Source of the DNA: Bacteroidia bacterium
GTDB lineage: Bacteria > Bacteroidota > Bacteroidia > Cytophagales > Cyclobacteriaceae
Reading direction: 5' to 3'
DNA length: 64,000 nt
NCBI GenBank assembly: GCA_030425425.1
Contig: JAUIAO010000016.1
Span: forward strand, 30,544-94,543
The position numbers and the translations under genes are program-made. The notes beneath the pieces are model-generated. The model searched no databases. It had not been told where the DNA came from and worked only from the letters and a program-made list of their open reading frames with translations. Of the stretch, positions 9,378 through 19,204 are shown piece by piece (positions within the stretch are counted from its first letter, which is position 1; each line of letters starts with the position of its first letter).

Positions 9378-10664
9378 ATGTCAAATACAGCAGAAATAAA
9401 AGTAGATGGTAAGTGTTACGAATTACCATTAGTTGAAGGAAGTGAAAAGGAAAAGGCGATCGATATTGGCAAATTCAGAGCACAGTCAGGGATAATCACA
9501 CTCGATTATGGATTCAAAAACACTGGCTCTACTCAAAGTGCCATTACTTTTTTAGATGGTGAAAAGGGAATCCTCCGATACAGAGGGTACTCAATAGAAC
9601 AATTGGCGGAGCATTCTAGCTTCTTAGAGGTAGCTTATTTGCTGATATTTGGCGAATTACCAAGTAAAGAAGAGTTCGAATCTTTCAAAGACGAGATCAC
9701 TCACCATACGCTCATTCACGAAGACTTCCATACAATTCTCGAAGGTTTTCCTTCAGCGGCGCACCCAATGGGGGTACTCTCCTCTTTGGTGACAGCTATG
9801 ACGGCATTCTATCCTAAGAGCATGGATCCTAACAGATCATGGGATGAAGTGAGACTTAGCATTATTAGAATACTAGCCAAGCTGCCTACACTTGCTGCAT
9901 TCTCATACAAAAACAAAATTGGTCACCCGGTAATGTATCCAAACAATAAGTTGGATTATTGCTCCAACTTCCTTCACATGATGTTTGGGCTGCCAAGTCA
10001 GGATTTTGAAGCAAATCCGGTAGTCACGGATGCATTAGATAAATTATTGATCCTTCATGCTGACCATGAACAAAACTGTTCTGCTTCTACTGTTAGAATT
10101 GTTGGTTCTTCTCAGGCCAGTTTGTACGCTTCTATCAGTGCCGGTATCAATGCACTTTGGGGACCGCTGCATGGAGGGGCTAACCAGGCGGTGATAGAAA
10201 TGCTAGAAAACATCAAGGCCGATGGTGGAAACGTAGAAAAATGGATGGACAAGGCAAAAGACAAAGATGATCCTTTCAGATTGATGGGATTTGGTCACAG
10301 AGTATATAAAAACTTTGACCCTAGAGCCAGAATCATCAAAAAAGCTGCTGATGATGTACTAGCAGCACTTGGGGTAAATGACCCTGTTCTTGATATTGCT
10401 AAGGGATTGGAAGAAGTGGCTTTGAGAGATGATTACTTTGTGGAAAGAAAGCTTTATCCAAACGTAGACTTCTATTCAGGAATCATTTATCGAGCTCTGG
10501 GAATCCCAACTGAAATGTTCACTGTAATGTTTGCGATGGGAAGACTTCCGGGATGGATCGCTCAGTGGAGAGAAATGAGAGAGAACAAAGAACCAATTGG
10601 TCGTCCTCGTCAGGTTTACGTTGGTAAAACGGAGCGAGATTATGTACCAATGGGTAATAGATAA
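9378..10664 (+). CDS. gltA: Citrate synthase
   Basis: The enzyme condenses acetyl-CoA and oxaloacetate to citrate at the entry of the citric acid cycle. The catalytic histidines are seen in GPLHGGANQA and GFGHRVYKNFDPRA, and the aspartate in NVDFYSGIIY. It has 428 residues with an N-terminal beta-rich extension (about residues 1-40), as in the hexameric type II enzymes of Gram-negative bacteria. It is followed 21 bases later by a strong terminator and appears monocistronic. Confidence 0.96.
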   Translation: MSNTAEIKVDGKCYELPLVEGSEKEKAIDIGKFRAQSGIITLDYGFKNTGSTQSAITFLDGEKGILRYRGYSIEQLAEHSSFLEVAYLLIFGELPSKEEFESFKDEITHHTLIHEDFHTILEGFPSAAHPMGVLSSLVTAMTAFYPKSMDPNRSWDEVRLSIIRILAKLPTLAAFSYKNKIGHPVMYPNNKLDYCSNFLHMMFGLPSQDFEANPVVTDALDKLLILHADHEQNCSASTVRIVGSSQASLYASISAGINALWGPLHGGANQAVIEMLENIKADGGNVEKWMDKAKDKDDPFRLMGFGHRVYKNFDPRARIIKKAADDVLAALGVNDPVLDIAKGLEEVALRDDYFVERKLYPNVDFYSGIIYRALGIPTEMFTVMFAMGRLPGWIAQWREMRENKEPIGRPRQVYVGKTERDYVPMGNR

Positions 10665-10685
10665 TCAGATGAAACATTAAAAAAA

Positions 10686-10708
10686 GGTGCCAAAAGCACC
10701 TTTTTTTA
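10686..10708. terminator. Bidirectional Rho-independent terminator between gltA and a convergent gene
   Basis: The stem GGTGC/GCACC with loop CAAAA is flanked by an A run on the left and a T run on the right. The paired region extends through these runs. It can therefore stop transcription from gltA and from the convergent leftward gene ending at 10723. Confidence 0.85.
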
Positions 10709-10722
10709 TATCCTTTAGTTGA

Positions 10723-11250
10723 TCAATATTTTCGATTCAGAATTTCCGATAGGATTACGGCTTTTTTTGCGTCTTCAGCATCGTTGAGCATTGTTTTGAT
10801 ATCAGAGGCAATTGCCGAGTTGGTTTCTTTCTCCTCAATTTTTCTTTTCATTTTGGATTTAAAAACCCCTTCCCGCTTATAAGACAACCCCTGCTCTGCT
10901 CGCTTAATCGAATCCTCATAAATCTTTTTACTTTCATCATCGGCAAACTTCCTATTTCTACCTTCTAACCTGATGTCTTTTTCAGCTTCAGACTCAGTTT
11001 CTTGTATTTTCTGTCTTTCTCTTTCTGCAGTCTCCTGGACAGTCGCTTGTGGTTCATCGTCTACTTTGCCATCAGTAAATTCCTTTAAGAGCTCTTCGAA
11101 TGAAACTGGTTGTTTCTGAGGCCTTGTCTGCTGCTGAGGTCTATTTGTAGGTGCAGGGCCTTGTGATTGCGGTTTCTTCTTTTTCAATCCCCGGGATATA
11201 AAATAGATCACGGCAAAAATGATGTATAACCAAAATTGAAAGTCGTCCAT
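10723..11250 (-). CDS. Hypothetical single-pass membrane protein with charged coiled-coil tail
   Basis: I do not recognise a named family. From the ATG at 11250 the protein has 175 residues. It begins MDDFQFWLYIIFAVIYFISR, a membrane anchor at about residues 5-22, then a basic KKKK stop-transfer patch and a P/Q-rich linker. The long, highly charged E/K-rich remainder is predicted to be helical or coiled coil. An in-frame start at 11298 would place 16 ordinary residues before the anchor and is less likely. It is divergent from smc, with 71 bases between the two starts. Confidence 0.65.
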   Translation of the reverse strand: MDDFQFWLYIIFAVIYFISRGLKKKKPQSQGPAPTNRPQQQTRPQKQPVSFEELLKEFTDGKVDDEPQATVQETAERERQKIQETESEAEKDIRLEGRNRKFADDESKKIYEDSIKRAEQGLSYKREGVFKSKMKRKIEEKETNSAIASDIKTMLNDAEDAKKAVILSEILNRKY

Positions 11251-11277
11251 ATTAACGTAAATTATAAAAGTTCGTCC

Positions 11278-11285
11278 TAAATTTG
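11278..11285 (+). promoter_or_regulatory. Promoter -7 element (TAAATTTG) of smc
   Basis: TAAATTTG is a perfect match to TAnnTTTG. It would start a transcript at about 11290, leaving a leader of roughly 30 bases before the smc ATG at 11322. Confidence 0.45.
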
Positions 11286-11321
11286 ACTGTTTGAACAAGG
11301 CTAAAATCGAGCTTCAACCCT

Positions 11322-14300
11322 ATGCAATTAACACGTTTAGAAATAAAGGGATTCAAGAGTTTTGCGGATAAAGTTACAATTAATTTTGATGAAGGAATAA
11401 CGGGAATTGTAGGTCCGAATGGCTGTGGTAAATCTAACGTGGTTGATTCAATCCGATGGGTACTGGGTGAGCAAAAAACAAGAGTACTCCGTTCTGATAA
11501 GATGGAGAATGTGATTTTTAATGGAACCAAAGCCAGAAAAGCAACACAACTAGCAGAAGTTTCACTCACATTTAATAACACCAAAAACCTAATCCCAACG
11601 GAATATACGCAAGTAACGATTACTCGTAGATATTTCAGATCAGGGGAAAGCGAATATTTACTCAATGGGGTGCCTTGTCGCCTGAAGGATATCACCAACT
11701 TATTTTTAGATACAGGAATCGCTTCTAACACCTATGCCATCATTGAATTAAAAATGGTGGATGATCTACTAAATGATAAAGATAACTCTAGAAGGAGTTT
11801 GTTTGAGGAAGCTGCCGGAATCTCAAAATTTAAAATAAGGAAGAAAGAAACACTCAAAAAACTAGAAGATACTGACGCTGATCTATCACGTGTAGAGGAT
11901 TTGCTTTTTGAAATAGAAAAGAACCTAAAGTCCCTCGAAAAACAGGCAAGACAAGCAAAGAAGTATTACGAGATCAAAGAAGATTACAAGAATCATAGTA
12001 TTGCACTAGCAAAAAAATCAATTCAAGATCAAAATGACGAGTTTGAAAATGTAAAACAAAAAATCACACAGGAGACCGATCGTATCAATTCCCTCAACGT
12101 ACAGGTTTCGGAAAAAGAAGCGTTGGTGGAGAAGGTAAAGTCCGAGATGGTGCTAAAGGAAAAATTACTTTCTTCCAGACAAAAGACGCTGAATGAGCAT
12201 GTTTCTAAAATTCGTAATTACGAAAGTGAAAAGAAGATTAAAAACGAACGTCAGAGATATCTTCAGGACAAAATTGAAAGGTTATCCGAACAGCTAAGTC
12301 AGGATAAGCAGAGTAACGAAAGGGCTTCGTTTTCACTAAAAAGTCTGGATGCCGAGCGAGACAAGGCAAGAGAAATGTTAGCAGTGATTGGTGAAAAGTT
12401 GGAAGAACTGCAGCAAGATTATGAGCAGCAAAAGGTAGCGACCCAGGAAGCTCAGACATCTCTAACGGAGATTAACCAGCAGTTTACCAATAAAAGAGAA
12501 TTTGTTTATCAGGTAAGTAAAGATTTGGAAATTAAGGAGGTTCAAATAAACTCTTTGCAAAACGAGCTTACTAAATCACGTGAGGACTCCAGTCAGCAAA
12601 TAGAAAGTTTAAGGGGGTTTGAAGGCAAGCTGGCTGAAATTGAATCTGAAAGAAATGAAAAAAATGAGCGGTTTCAGGCATTAAAATCAAAAGAACTACA
12701 GCTCAAGGAAAAAACAGAATCATGCCAGCAAAGAATAGAGCTCATTAGAGAGGAACTCACACAAGTCAACCGTAAACTAGATTCCAAACAAAACGAATAT
12801 AACCTCACCAAATCACTGGTTGATAGCTTAGAGGGCTTTCCTGAGGCGATCAAATTTCTCAGAAAAAGTAAAAACTGGAAAGATGCTCCTCTCCTTTCTG
12901 ATATTTTGGCATGTCCCGAGGATTACAGAGTGGCTATCGAGAATTTTCTAGAGCCATACATGAACTATTATGTAGTAGAAAGTTATAATGATGCGCTCAA
13001 AGCTGTTAACCTCCTGAGTGACGCTAGTCGCGGGAGAGCACATTTTTTCATTCTGGATCAATTAGAAGATTACCATGCCAGAAGTGCTCACATTTTCCCA
13101 AACACCCACCCGGCCACTGAAGTGGTGGAGTATGATGAAAAATACAGGAAGCTGATCGCACATTTACTGGACAATGTATACATCTACGAAGGTGAACTGG
13201 AGGAAAAAAACATCAATCAGGATGTGGTATTTGTAGAGAAATCTGGAAAGGTCACCCAGAGGAAATACGCTCTTTCAGGAGGTTCTGTCGGGCTTTTCGA
13301 GGGAAAACGAATTGGCCGTGCCAAGAATTTGGAAAAGCTGGCTGAGCAAATCAAAATGCTCACTAAAAAACAAGAAAAAGCAAAAACCAATCTGGCCGAA
13401 AACCAAACTGAGCTCGAGCATCTAAAAGGAGCAACACAAACAGAATTACTAGATGAGCTTCAGATAGAAATCAACAGAATCAATGAAACCTATATTTCTA
13501 TCCAATCCAAGCAAGAACAGTACAACAGCCTGCTGAATTCTGCAGAAACCAGAAGAGAAGACATTGAAGAGCAAATTGATAAATTATCGAATGAACTTGA
13601 TACCCTCAGACCAGAATACGAACAATCTAACGGGATGCTCGCCGAGTTAGAAACTCAAGTTACATCTAAGCGGGAACAACTAAATGAACTGAATGAGCTT
13701 CTAACCACCAAATCTTCTGTATATAATGAGCAGAATGTTCTTTATCACCGTCAGCAGAACAAAATCAGCAGTATTAATCAGGAAATCAGCTACAAGGAAG
13801 AAGCTTTTGTGAGTAGTTCGGCACGTATTGAGCAGAATACTAGTGAGCTACAAAAGGCAAATGACGACCTGAATGAGCTTATGAAAAAAGCCGTGGAAAG
13901 TGATGATGAACTCGTGAGCATGTATGACGAGAAAGAGTCATTGGAAAATGGATTGAATGAAGCCGAAAAGGAATATTATCAAGTACGTGGTACGATAGAC
14001 GAAGAAGAGAAGCACCTGCGAGAACTGCAAAGAGTCAAGGAGTCTGCCAATCAAATAGTAATGGATTGGCAAAACCAACTGAATGAGACCAAAATGCATC
14101 TGAATTCCATTAAGGACAGGCTATCTGTAGAATTTAATCTGGACATGAGTCAGGTAGATCAATTCGAAGATGAAGAGCTACTTAGTAAATCTCAAGAAGA
14201 GCTTCGGGAGAATGTAGATAAAATGAAACGTCGCCTCGAAAACATGGGGCCTATCAACCCAATGGCGATGGAAGCCTACGAGGAAATCAAACAGCGATAC

Positions 14301-14849
14301 GATTTCATCACAGAACAAAAAGAGGACCTTCTCAAAGCGAAAGAATCTTTAATGACTACCATTGGAGAAATAGATGAGGTAGCTCGGGTGACATTTTTAG
14401 ATGCATTTACTAAAATCCGTGAAAACTTCATCAAAGTGTTTAGAACACTGTTTACGGATGAAGATGACTGTGAACTAAAACTCACTGACCCTGATCGTCC
14501 ATTGGACTCTCCCATCGAAATCATGGCTAAACCAAAGGGAAAAAGACCGCTGACAATCAACCAGTTATCAGGTGGTGAAAAAACATTGACAGCTACTTCA
14601 TTACTTTTTGCTATCTATCTGATCAAGCCTGCGCCATTCTGTATTTTTGATGAGGTAGATGCTCCGTTGGATGACGCCAACATTGATAAATTCAACCAAA
14701 TTATCAGAGAATTCTCCAAAGAATCACAGTTCATCATTGTTACTCACAACAAGAGGACCATGGCCAGTACCGATATTATATATGGTATTACCATGATCGA
14801 ACAGGGGGTTTCTAGAGTAGTACCGGTAGATTTAAGAGAGTTAGCATAG
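11322..14849 (+). CDS. smc: Chromosome segregation ATPase SMC
   Basis: SMC dimers entrap and organise DNA for chromosome segregation, normally with ScpA and ScpB. The N-terminal head has the Walker A motif GPNGCGKS at residues 31-38. A first long coiled coil runs to about residue 510, followed by a globular hinge at about 510-650 and the return coiled coil. The C-terminal head carries the signature LSGGEKT at 1082-1088 and the Walker B motif FCIFDEVDAPLDD. At 1175 residues it is full length with all ATPase motifs intact. scpA and scpB are not in the window. Note that MukB and Rad50 share the architecture, but the hinge and signature fit SMC. Confidence 0.96.
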   Translation: MQLTRLEIKGFKSFADKVTINFDEGITGIVGPNGCGKSNVVDSIRWVLGEQKTRVLRSDKMENVIFNGTKARKATQLAEVSLTFNNTKNLIPTEYTQVTITRRYFRSGESEYLLNGVPCRLKDITNLFLDTGIASNTYAIIELKMVDDLLNDKDNSRRSLFEEAAGISKFKIRKKETLKKLEDTDADLSRVEDLLFEIEKNLKSLEKQARQAKKYYEIKEDYKNHSIALAKKSIQDQNDEFENVKQKITQETDRINSLNVQVSEKEALVEKVKSEMVLKEKLLSSRQKTLNEHVSKIRNYESEKKIKNERQRYLQDKIERLSEQLSQDKQSNERASFSLKSLDAERDKAREMLAVIGEKLEELQQDYEQQKVATQEAQTSLTEINQQFTNKREFVYQVSKDLEIKEVQINSLQNELTKSREDSSQQIESLRGFEGKLAEIESERNEKNERFQALKSKELQLKEKTESCQQRIELIREELTQVNRKLDSKQNEYNLTKSLVDSLEGFPEAIKFLRKSKNWKDAPLLSDILACPEDYRVAIENFLEPYMNYYVVESYNDALKAVNLLSDASRGRAHFFILDQLEDYHARSAHIFPNTHPATEVVEYDEKYRKLIAHLLDNVYIYEGELEEKNINQDVVFVEKSGKVTQRKYALSGGSVGLFEGKRIGRAKNLEKLAEQIKMLTKKQEKAKTNLAENQTELEHLKGATQTELLDELQIEINRINETYISIQSKQEQYNSLLNSAETRREDIEEQIDKLSNELDTLRPEYEQSNGMLAELETQVTSKREQLNELNELLTTKSSVYNEQNVLYHRQQNKISSINQEISYKEEAFVSSSARIEQNTSELQKANDDLNELMKKAVESDDELVSMYDEKESLENGLNEAEKEYYQVRGTIDEEEKHLRELQRVKESANQIVMDWQNQLNETKMHLNSIKDRLSVEFNLDMSQVDQFEDEELLSKSQEELRENVDKMKRRLENMGPINPMAMEAYEEIKQRYDFITEQKEDLLKAKESLMTTIGEIDEVARVTFLDAFTKIRENFIKVFRTLFTDEDDCELKLTDPDRPLDSPIEIMAKPKGKRPLTINQLSGGEKTLTATSLLFAIYLIKPAPFCIFDEVDAPLDDANIDKFNQIIREFSKESQFIIVTHNKRTMASTDIIYGITMIEQGVSRVVPVDLRELA

Positions 14850-14929
14850 TGGGGACGAAGGATTTTTAGGTATTCTAACAACTTTTGAACCAACAGATTC
14901 TTATATTGTATAGGTTTTAAAAGTTCCAA

Positions 14930-17900
14930 ATGTCCACCAAGCAGCTTCTATCCTATTTTAGTCTGATTATATTGTTCTCTTGGCAGATGGCTACTGCCCA
15001 GCTTCACCACACCAATACATTCCGTTCTTCAGACGGTCTTGATACTGACATTATCAAGTGTATCACTCAGGATAGTATCGGTTTTATCTGGATCGGGACG
15101 GATGATGGACTTTTCAGATACGATGGATTTCGATTTAAAAGGTACTCAAATGCTGCCACCAGCAAGTTTTTTAAAGATTTTTTTAAAACTTCTGATGGAC
15201 GATTACTGGCCATTCATGACCTGGGCATAATTGAGATCAAGAGTGGCATAATGAAGTCAGAATTCATCCAATTCCTGCCCGGAGAAAGAACAATCACAGA
15301 GGGAGCCTTGTGGTATCCAAAGAAGATTTTTGAAGACAGCCATGGTTATTTATGGATTTCCGAACCTCAAAGTGTGGTGAGATATAAAAATGGTGAATTC
15401 AGAAGGTTCCAGTTTGATTCAAAATACAACTCCTCGTCGTTTGTTCGCTCTTTCAACTTCCTGCAAACAGACGAAAATCATCTGGCAATTGTTAGTAACA
15501 CCGGCCATTTTTTGACTTACAATTATCAGTCATCTAGGATTACACCTCTTAATGACAAACAGTCGGATTTTGTTATTTATGATATTTTTCAAGCCTTCAA
15601 CAACACATATTTAGGCACTGATCAGGGTCTTAAAACTTTGAAGATTGATAGTTTGAACTATGAAATTAAAAGCATCCGGCTTGATAAACTTCCGCTAAAT
15701 TTCTCGATCAGAGATATTGTAAAAATCGGAGGTGATCAATTATTGCTATGTGGTGATCAGAATAATACCACTATAGTTTATAAATCTGGAAAAAATTATC
15801 AGGCCAGTCAGATTTCAAAAAACGACATTTTCGTGAATCAGGCATATAAAGCCAGAGACGGTTCTATTTGGTTAAGTACAGACAGAGGAGTGATGGTGTA
15901 TAATGAACCTATTTTTAAACCGATTCCACTCGACGACCTGAATCAATACATAGAATGCATCATCCCATTAGAAAATCAGAACGAACTACTTATGCTTAAT
16001 AAGGCAGCTGTTTATGCTATTGATTCAAAAAGTAATGATATAACTCGATTAGCCGGATCAACTTCAGATTACTTTTTAAGTGGTGATGCTACAAATGACT
16101 ATCAGTATGTCAGCAGCACCTATTCCATTGTTAAAATAGACAGGGATAGAATTCTGAACAGGAAAGATTTTAGCGATCGAGGACGCTACATTTTTAATGT
16201 GCTGGCAGACAAGAATGAAGATATTTGGATTAGCCAAGAGGCAACAGTGGGTTTAAAACTGATCAATAAAAATGACTTATCATTTACAACCTATGCAGAA
16301 TCAAAAGGGCTAACTGAAGAAGTAACCTCGATCACTTCAACTGAAATGGGGATCTATGTGGCTTGTCCTGATGGCAACAATCCTTTGTTTTTCAAATCTT
16401 ACAATAATGACCATTTTCAAGCACTTCAGGTGAACTTTCCGAACAAATACCAGCTTGGGTTAACCATAGAAGCCATTGCTTCTTTAGATTCAATCACTTG
16501 GCTAGGAACCAACTATGGCTTATTCAAATACTATCGGGGCGAATTGAGCAAAATGCAGATTGCATCTGCAATAGACAATAATGCGATCAGAATATTACAA
16601 CTGGATGGAAACAACCTTTGGATAGGCGCTACTTCTGGATTAATACGCTACGATCTTATTTCAAAAGATTACGCACACTTTACAGAAAGTTCTGGTTTAC
16701 CAGTCAACACCATTAATACTCAGTGTTTTCAAGTGTATGACGACAAGATTTGGGTTGGTACCTCAGAAGGCTTGGCATATGCTGACTATATGAAAAACGA
16801 ACCCTTTTTGGAGAGTTCTGCCCCCACAGTATTGGAAGTAAGTATAAATGGCTCCAAACCCACAAAATCGCTGGACAATGTCTCCGTAGACTATAACACA
16901 AGTCTGGAGATATTATTTTCAGCCCTTACTTATCCCAATAGCGACATTCAGTATAGTTACAAGCTAGACAACAACGAATGGAGTTCACCAGAAAATCTCA
17001 ATTCAATAAATCTCAATCAATATTCTCCAGGATATCATACACTTCAGATCAAATCTAAAAGAATGGGAAACTATAAATGGAGTGAGTCCACAACCTTTCA
17101 CTTCGAAGTAAATCCCCCTTTTTATAAAACGCCGATTTTCATCTTGTTTGTCTCCATCGTATTAGTTGGAGCGATATTGACTACCCTGACTATTACCAGG
17201 GGCATAGAGCAAAAGAGACAAGCCAATCTCAAAATGATGGTTGATGAGCAAACTAAGGAACTTAGTGAAATCAAAAGTAACCTGGAAATTGCCGTTAAAG
17301 ACAGAACAGCCGAGCTGGAAATGGCCATGACGAAACTCAAAGAGACCCAGAATCATTTGATACAAGCTGAAAAAATGGCTTCTCTTGGTGTACTTACGGC
17401 TGGAATAGCCCATGAAATCAATAATCCGGTAAACTACCTCAAAGGTGGTCTTTATAGTCTGGAGAAGTTGATCATCGAAACCGAAAAGCTCAAAGAAGAT
17501 CCAGAAACTTTTGAGCAATTACAGGAAGTCATGGGTTTCATGAAACTGGGAATGGATAGAATCACCCATATTGTGAATGGATTAGGGAGATACAGCAGAA
17601 AGGAATCTGAAGAAATGCGCCCGTGTAACTTGCATGAAATCATTGATAACAGCTTATTGATATTGGAGCACGAGCTTAAAGACAAATTAGAAGTTGTTAA
17701 AAAACTAGAGGCACAGCAATTCAAAATTGTTGGAGACGAAGGAACATTACACCAGCTTTTTGTAAATCTTGTTACTAATGCCATTCATGCAACCAGTGAC
17801 TTTAATCAATTAATTATCAGAACATATAATTCTGATAATGAACGAATTACTGTAGAAATTCAAGATAATGGATCCGGGATACCCAAGGAGATAATGGACA

Positions 17901-18061
17901 AACTATTTGATCCTTTTTATACTACTAAAGCTCCTGGTGTAGGCACAGGTCTAGGTCTATTCATTGCAAAAAGAGTGGTCACAGAACACGATGGAAGTAT
18001 TGATTTTATCTCTGAAATAGACGTTGGAACTACGGTTTTTATTACTTTTAATATAGCCTAG
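14930..18061 (+). CDS. Beta-propeller (Reg_prop) sensor histidine kinase
   Basis: This 1043-residue membrane sensor has a signal peptide (cleavage after about ATAQ). A periplasmic two-bladed propeller region follows with repeats such as FIWIGTDDGLFRYDG, IWLSTDRGV, TWLGTNYGLF, LWIGATSGL and IWVGTSEGL. Next come a Y_Y_Y domain (about 640-720), one transmembrane helix (about 730-750), a coiled coil, and the kinase core. The phospho-acceptor is H828 in GIAHEINNP, and the ATPase N and G boxes are NLVTNAIHAT and DNGSGIP...GTGLGLFIAK. Classical hybrid versions carry receiver and AraC domains after the kinase. Here the protein stops, and a separate receiver gene begins 11 bases later, so phosphotransfer to that protein is likely. 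The ligand is unknown. Confidence 0.9.
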   Translation: MSTKQLLSYFSLIILFSWQMATAQLHHTNTFRSSDGLDTDIIKCITQDSIGFIWIGTDDGLFRYDGFRFKRYSNAATSKFFKDFFKTSDGRLLAIHDLGIIEIKSGIMKSEFIQFLPGERTITEGALWYPKKIFEDSHGYLWISEPQSVVRYKNGEFRRFQFDSKYNSSSFVRSFNFLQTDENHLAIVSNTGHFLTYNYQSSRITPLNDKQSDFVIYDIFQAFNNTYLGTDQGLKTLKIDSLNYEIKSIRLDKLPLNFSIRDIVKIGGDQLLLCGDQNNTTIVYKSGKNYQASQISKNDIFVNQAYKARDGSIWLSTDRGVMVYNEPIFKPIPLDDLNQYIECIIPLENQNELLMLNKAAVYAIDSKSNDITRLAGSTSDYFLSGDATNDYQYVSSTYSIVKIDRDRILNRKDFSDRGRYIFNVLADKNEDIWISQEATVGLKLINKNDLSFTTYAESKGLTEEVTSITSTEMGIYVACPDGNNPLFFKSYNNDHFQALQVNFPNKYQLGLTIEAIASLDSITWLGTNYGLFKYYRGELSKMQIASAIDNNAIRILQLDGNNLWIGATSGLIRYDLISKDYAHFTESSGLPVNTINTQCFQVYDDKIWVGTSEGLAYADYMKNEPFLESSAPTVLEVSINGSKPTKSLDNVSVDYNTSLEILFSALTYPNSDIQYSYKLDNNEWSSPENLNSINLNQYSPGYHTLQIKSKRMGNYKWSESTTFHFEVNPPFYKTPIFILFVSIVLVGAILTTLTITRGIEQKRQANLKMMVDEQTKELSEIKSNLEIAVKDRTAELEMAMTKLKETQNHLIQAEKMASLGVLTAGIAHEINNPVNYLKGGLYSLEKLIIETEKLKEDPETFEQLQEVMGFMKLGMDRITHIVNGLGRYSRKESEEMRPCNLHEIIDNSLLILEHELKDKLEVVKKLEAQQFKIVGDEGTLHQLFVNLVTNAIHATSDFNQLIIRTYNSDNERITVEIQDNGSGIPKEIMDKLFDPFYTTKAPGVGTGLGLFIAKRVVTEHDGSIDFISEIDVGTTVFITFNIA

Positions 18062-18072
18062 TTAAAACCCCG

Positions 18073-18435
18073 ATGTTAGCTAAAATACTTTACATAGACG
18101 ATGAGTACCCAAACAGGATCATGTTTAAGCTTGCCTATCGCGGCGAACTTGATGTAATTTTAGCTAAATCTGCAGATGAAGCCTTGACACTCTTGAAAGA
18201 AAATCCTGACATTGAAATTGTCATAACCGATATGAGAATGCCCAAAAAAGATGGATTACAACTCGTCTCTGAAGCTCGTCTGCTAAATGACAAAATACCT
18301 TATTGTTTATTGACAGGATTTGGTGTTACTCCAGAAATTCAAAATGCACTTGATTCAAAACTAATCGACCAGTATTTCAAAAAGCCTTTTGAAAAGGATC
18401 AGATTCTGAATTATATTAAAAAAAATGTGGCTTAA
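18073..18435 (+). CDS. Stand-alone response regulator receiver domain
   Basis: This 120-residue protein is one CheY-like receiver domain with no output domain. The acidic pair D9-D10 in IDDEYPNR, the phospho-acceptor D53 in ITDMRMPKKDG and the conserved lysine in KKPFEK are all present. It follows the propeller sensor kinase by 11 bases and almost certainly receives phosphate from it. The output may be protein-protein interaction or onward phosphotransfer. It ends four bases from the end of the convergent LytTR gene. Confidence 0.9.
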   Translation: MLAKILYIDDEYPNRIMFKLAYRGELDVILAKSADEALTLLKENPDIEIVITDMRMPKKDGLQLVSEARLLNDKIPYCLLTGFGVTPEIQNALDSKLIDQYFKKPFEKDQILNYIKKNVA

Positions 18436-18439
18436 TAGT

Positions 18440-19204
18440 TTATCGATCAAGCCAAAGCTTAAAATCCCCTACTCGTTCTCTTGCCACGATCACCTGATCA
18501 TCTGTAAATCCATCAATTTTTACTTCTAAACGTGAATTAGTGAAAGCAACCATGTCTGTTGCAAAATCAATATTTACCAGATATTTGCGACTGATTCTGA
18601 AAAAATCTCTCGGATTAAGCAATTCCTCTACTCGATCCATCGTGTAATCCACAAGATACCTCCTATGATCAACAGTGAATAAATAGGTTCCTTTATCCTG
18701 GCTAAAGACTATCTGCACGTCTTTCACAGATAAAGACTTTAAGTGATCCCCTACTTTTACCACAAATCGCTCTTTTCCATTCGGACTCAGTGTCTTCATC
18801 AATCGATTTAAACCATGATTTGAAGCTTTTTGAGGACTTTCATTTCTCGACTGTCTAAACTTCTCAAACTTATCAATCGCTGAAGCCAGTTCTTCAGCAT
18901 CAATTGGCTTGAGGAGATAATCAATACTGTTTTGCTTAAATGCCTGCAAAGTATAATCATCGTAGGCTGTAGTGAAGATCAACGGCACTTCCAGGTTAAT
19001 TTGATCGAATATGTCAAAAGACAATCCATCGGCCAATTGAATATCAATAAAAATCAAATCCGGCTTGAGAGGTGGCAATGAGGTGACGGCAGATTCTATC
19101 GAGTCCAAACACACCATACAGTGATACTCCGGCCTCAATTCGGCAATGAGCTTTTTAAGCCGGTTTGATGCCAGCTTTTCGTCTTCTATGATGATATACT
19201 TCAT
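18440..19204 (-). CDS. LytTR-family response regulator
   Basis: The protein has a receiver domain (residues 1-120, phospho-acceptor D54 in IFIDIQLADG, lysine in YLLKPIDAEE). A LytTR DNA-binding domain follows at about 145-250, containing FFRISRKYLVN. It is the partner of the LytS-type kinase encoded immediately upstream with a 4-base overlap, and it is the last gene of the leftward operon that starts with the TonB receptor. Likely targets are the operon itself or envelope genes. Length, 254 residues, is normal. Confidence 0.92.
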   Translation of the reverse strand: MKYIIIEDEKLASNRLKKLIAELRPEYHCMVCLDSIESAVTSLPPLKPDLIFIDIQLADGLSFDIFDQINLEVPLIFTTAYDDYTLQAFKQNSIDYLLKPIDAEELASAIDKFEKFRQSRNESPQKASNHGLNRLMKTLSPNGKERFVVKVGDHLKSLSVKDVQIVFSQDKGTYLFTVDHRRYLVDYTMDRVEELLNPRDFFRISRKYLVNIDFATDMVAFTNSRLEVKIDGFTDDQVIVARERVGDFKLWLDR

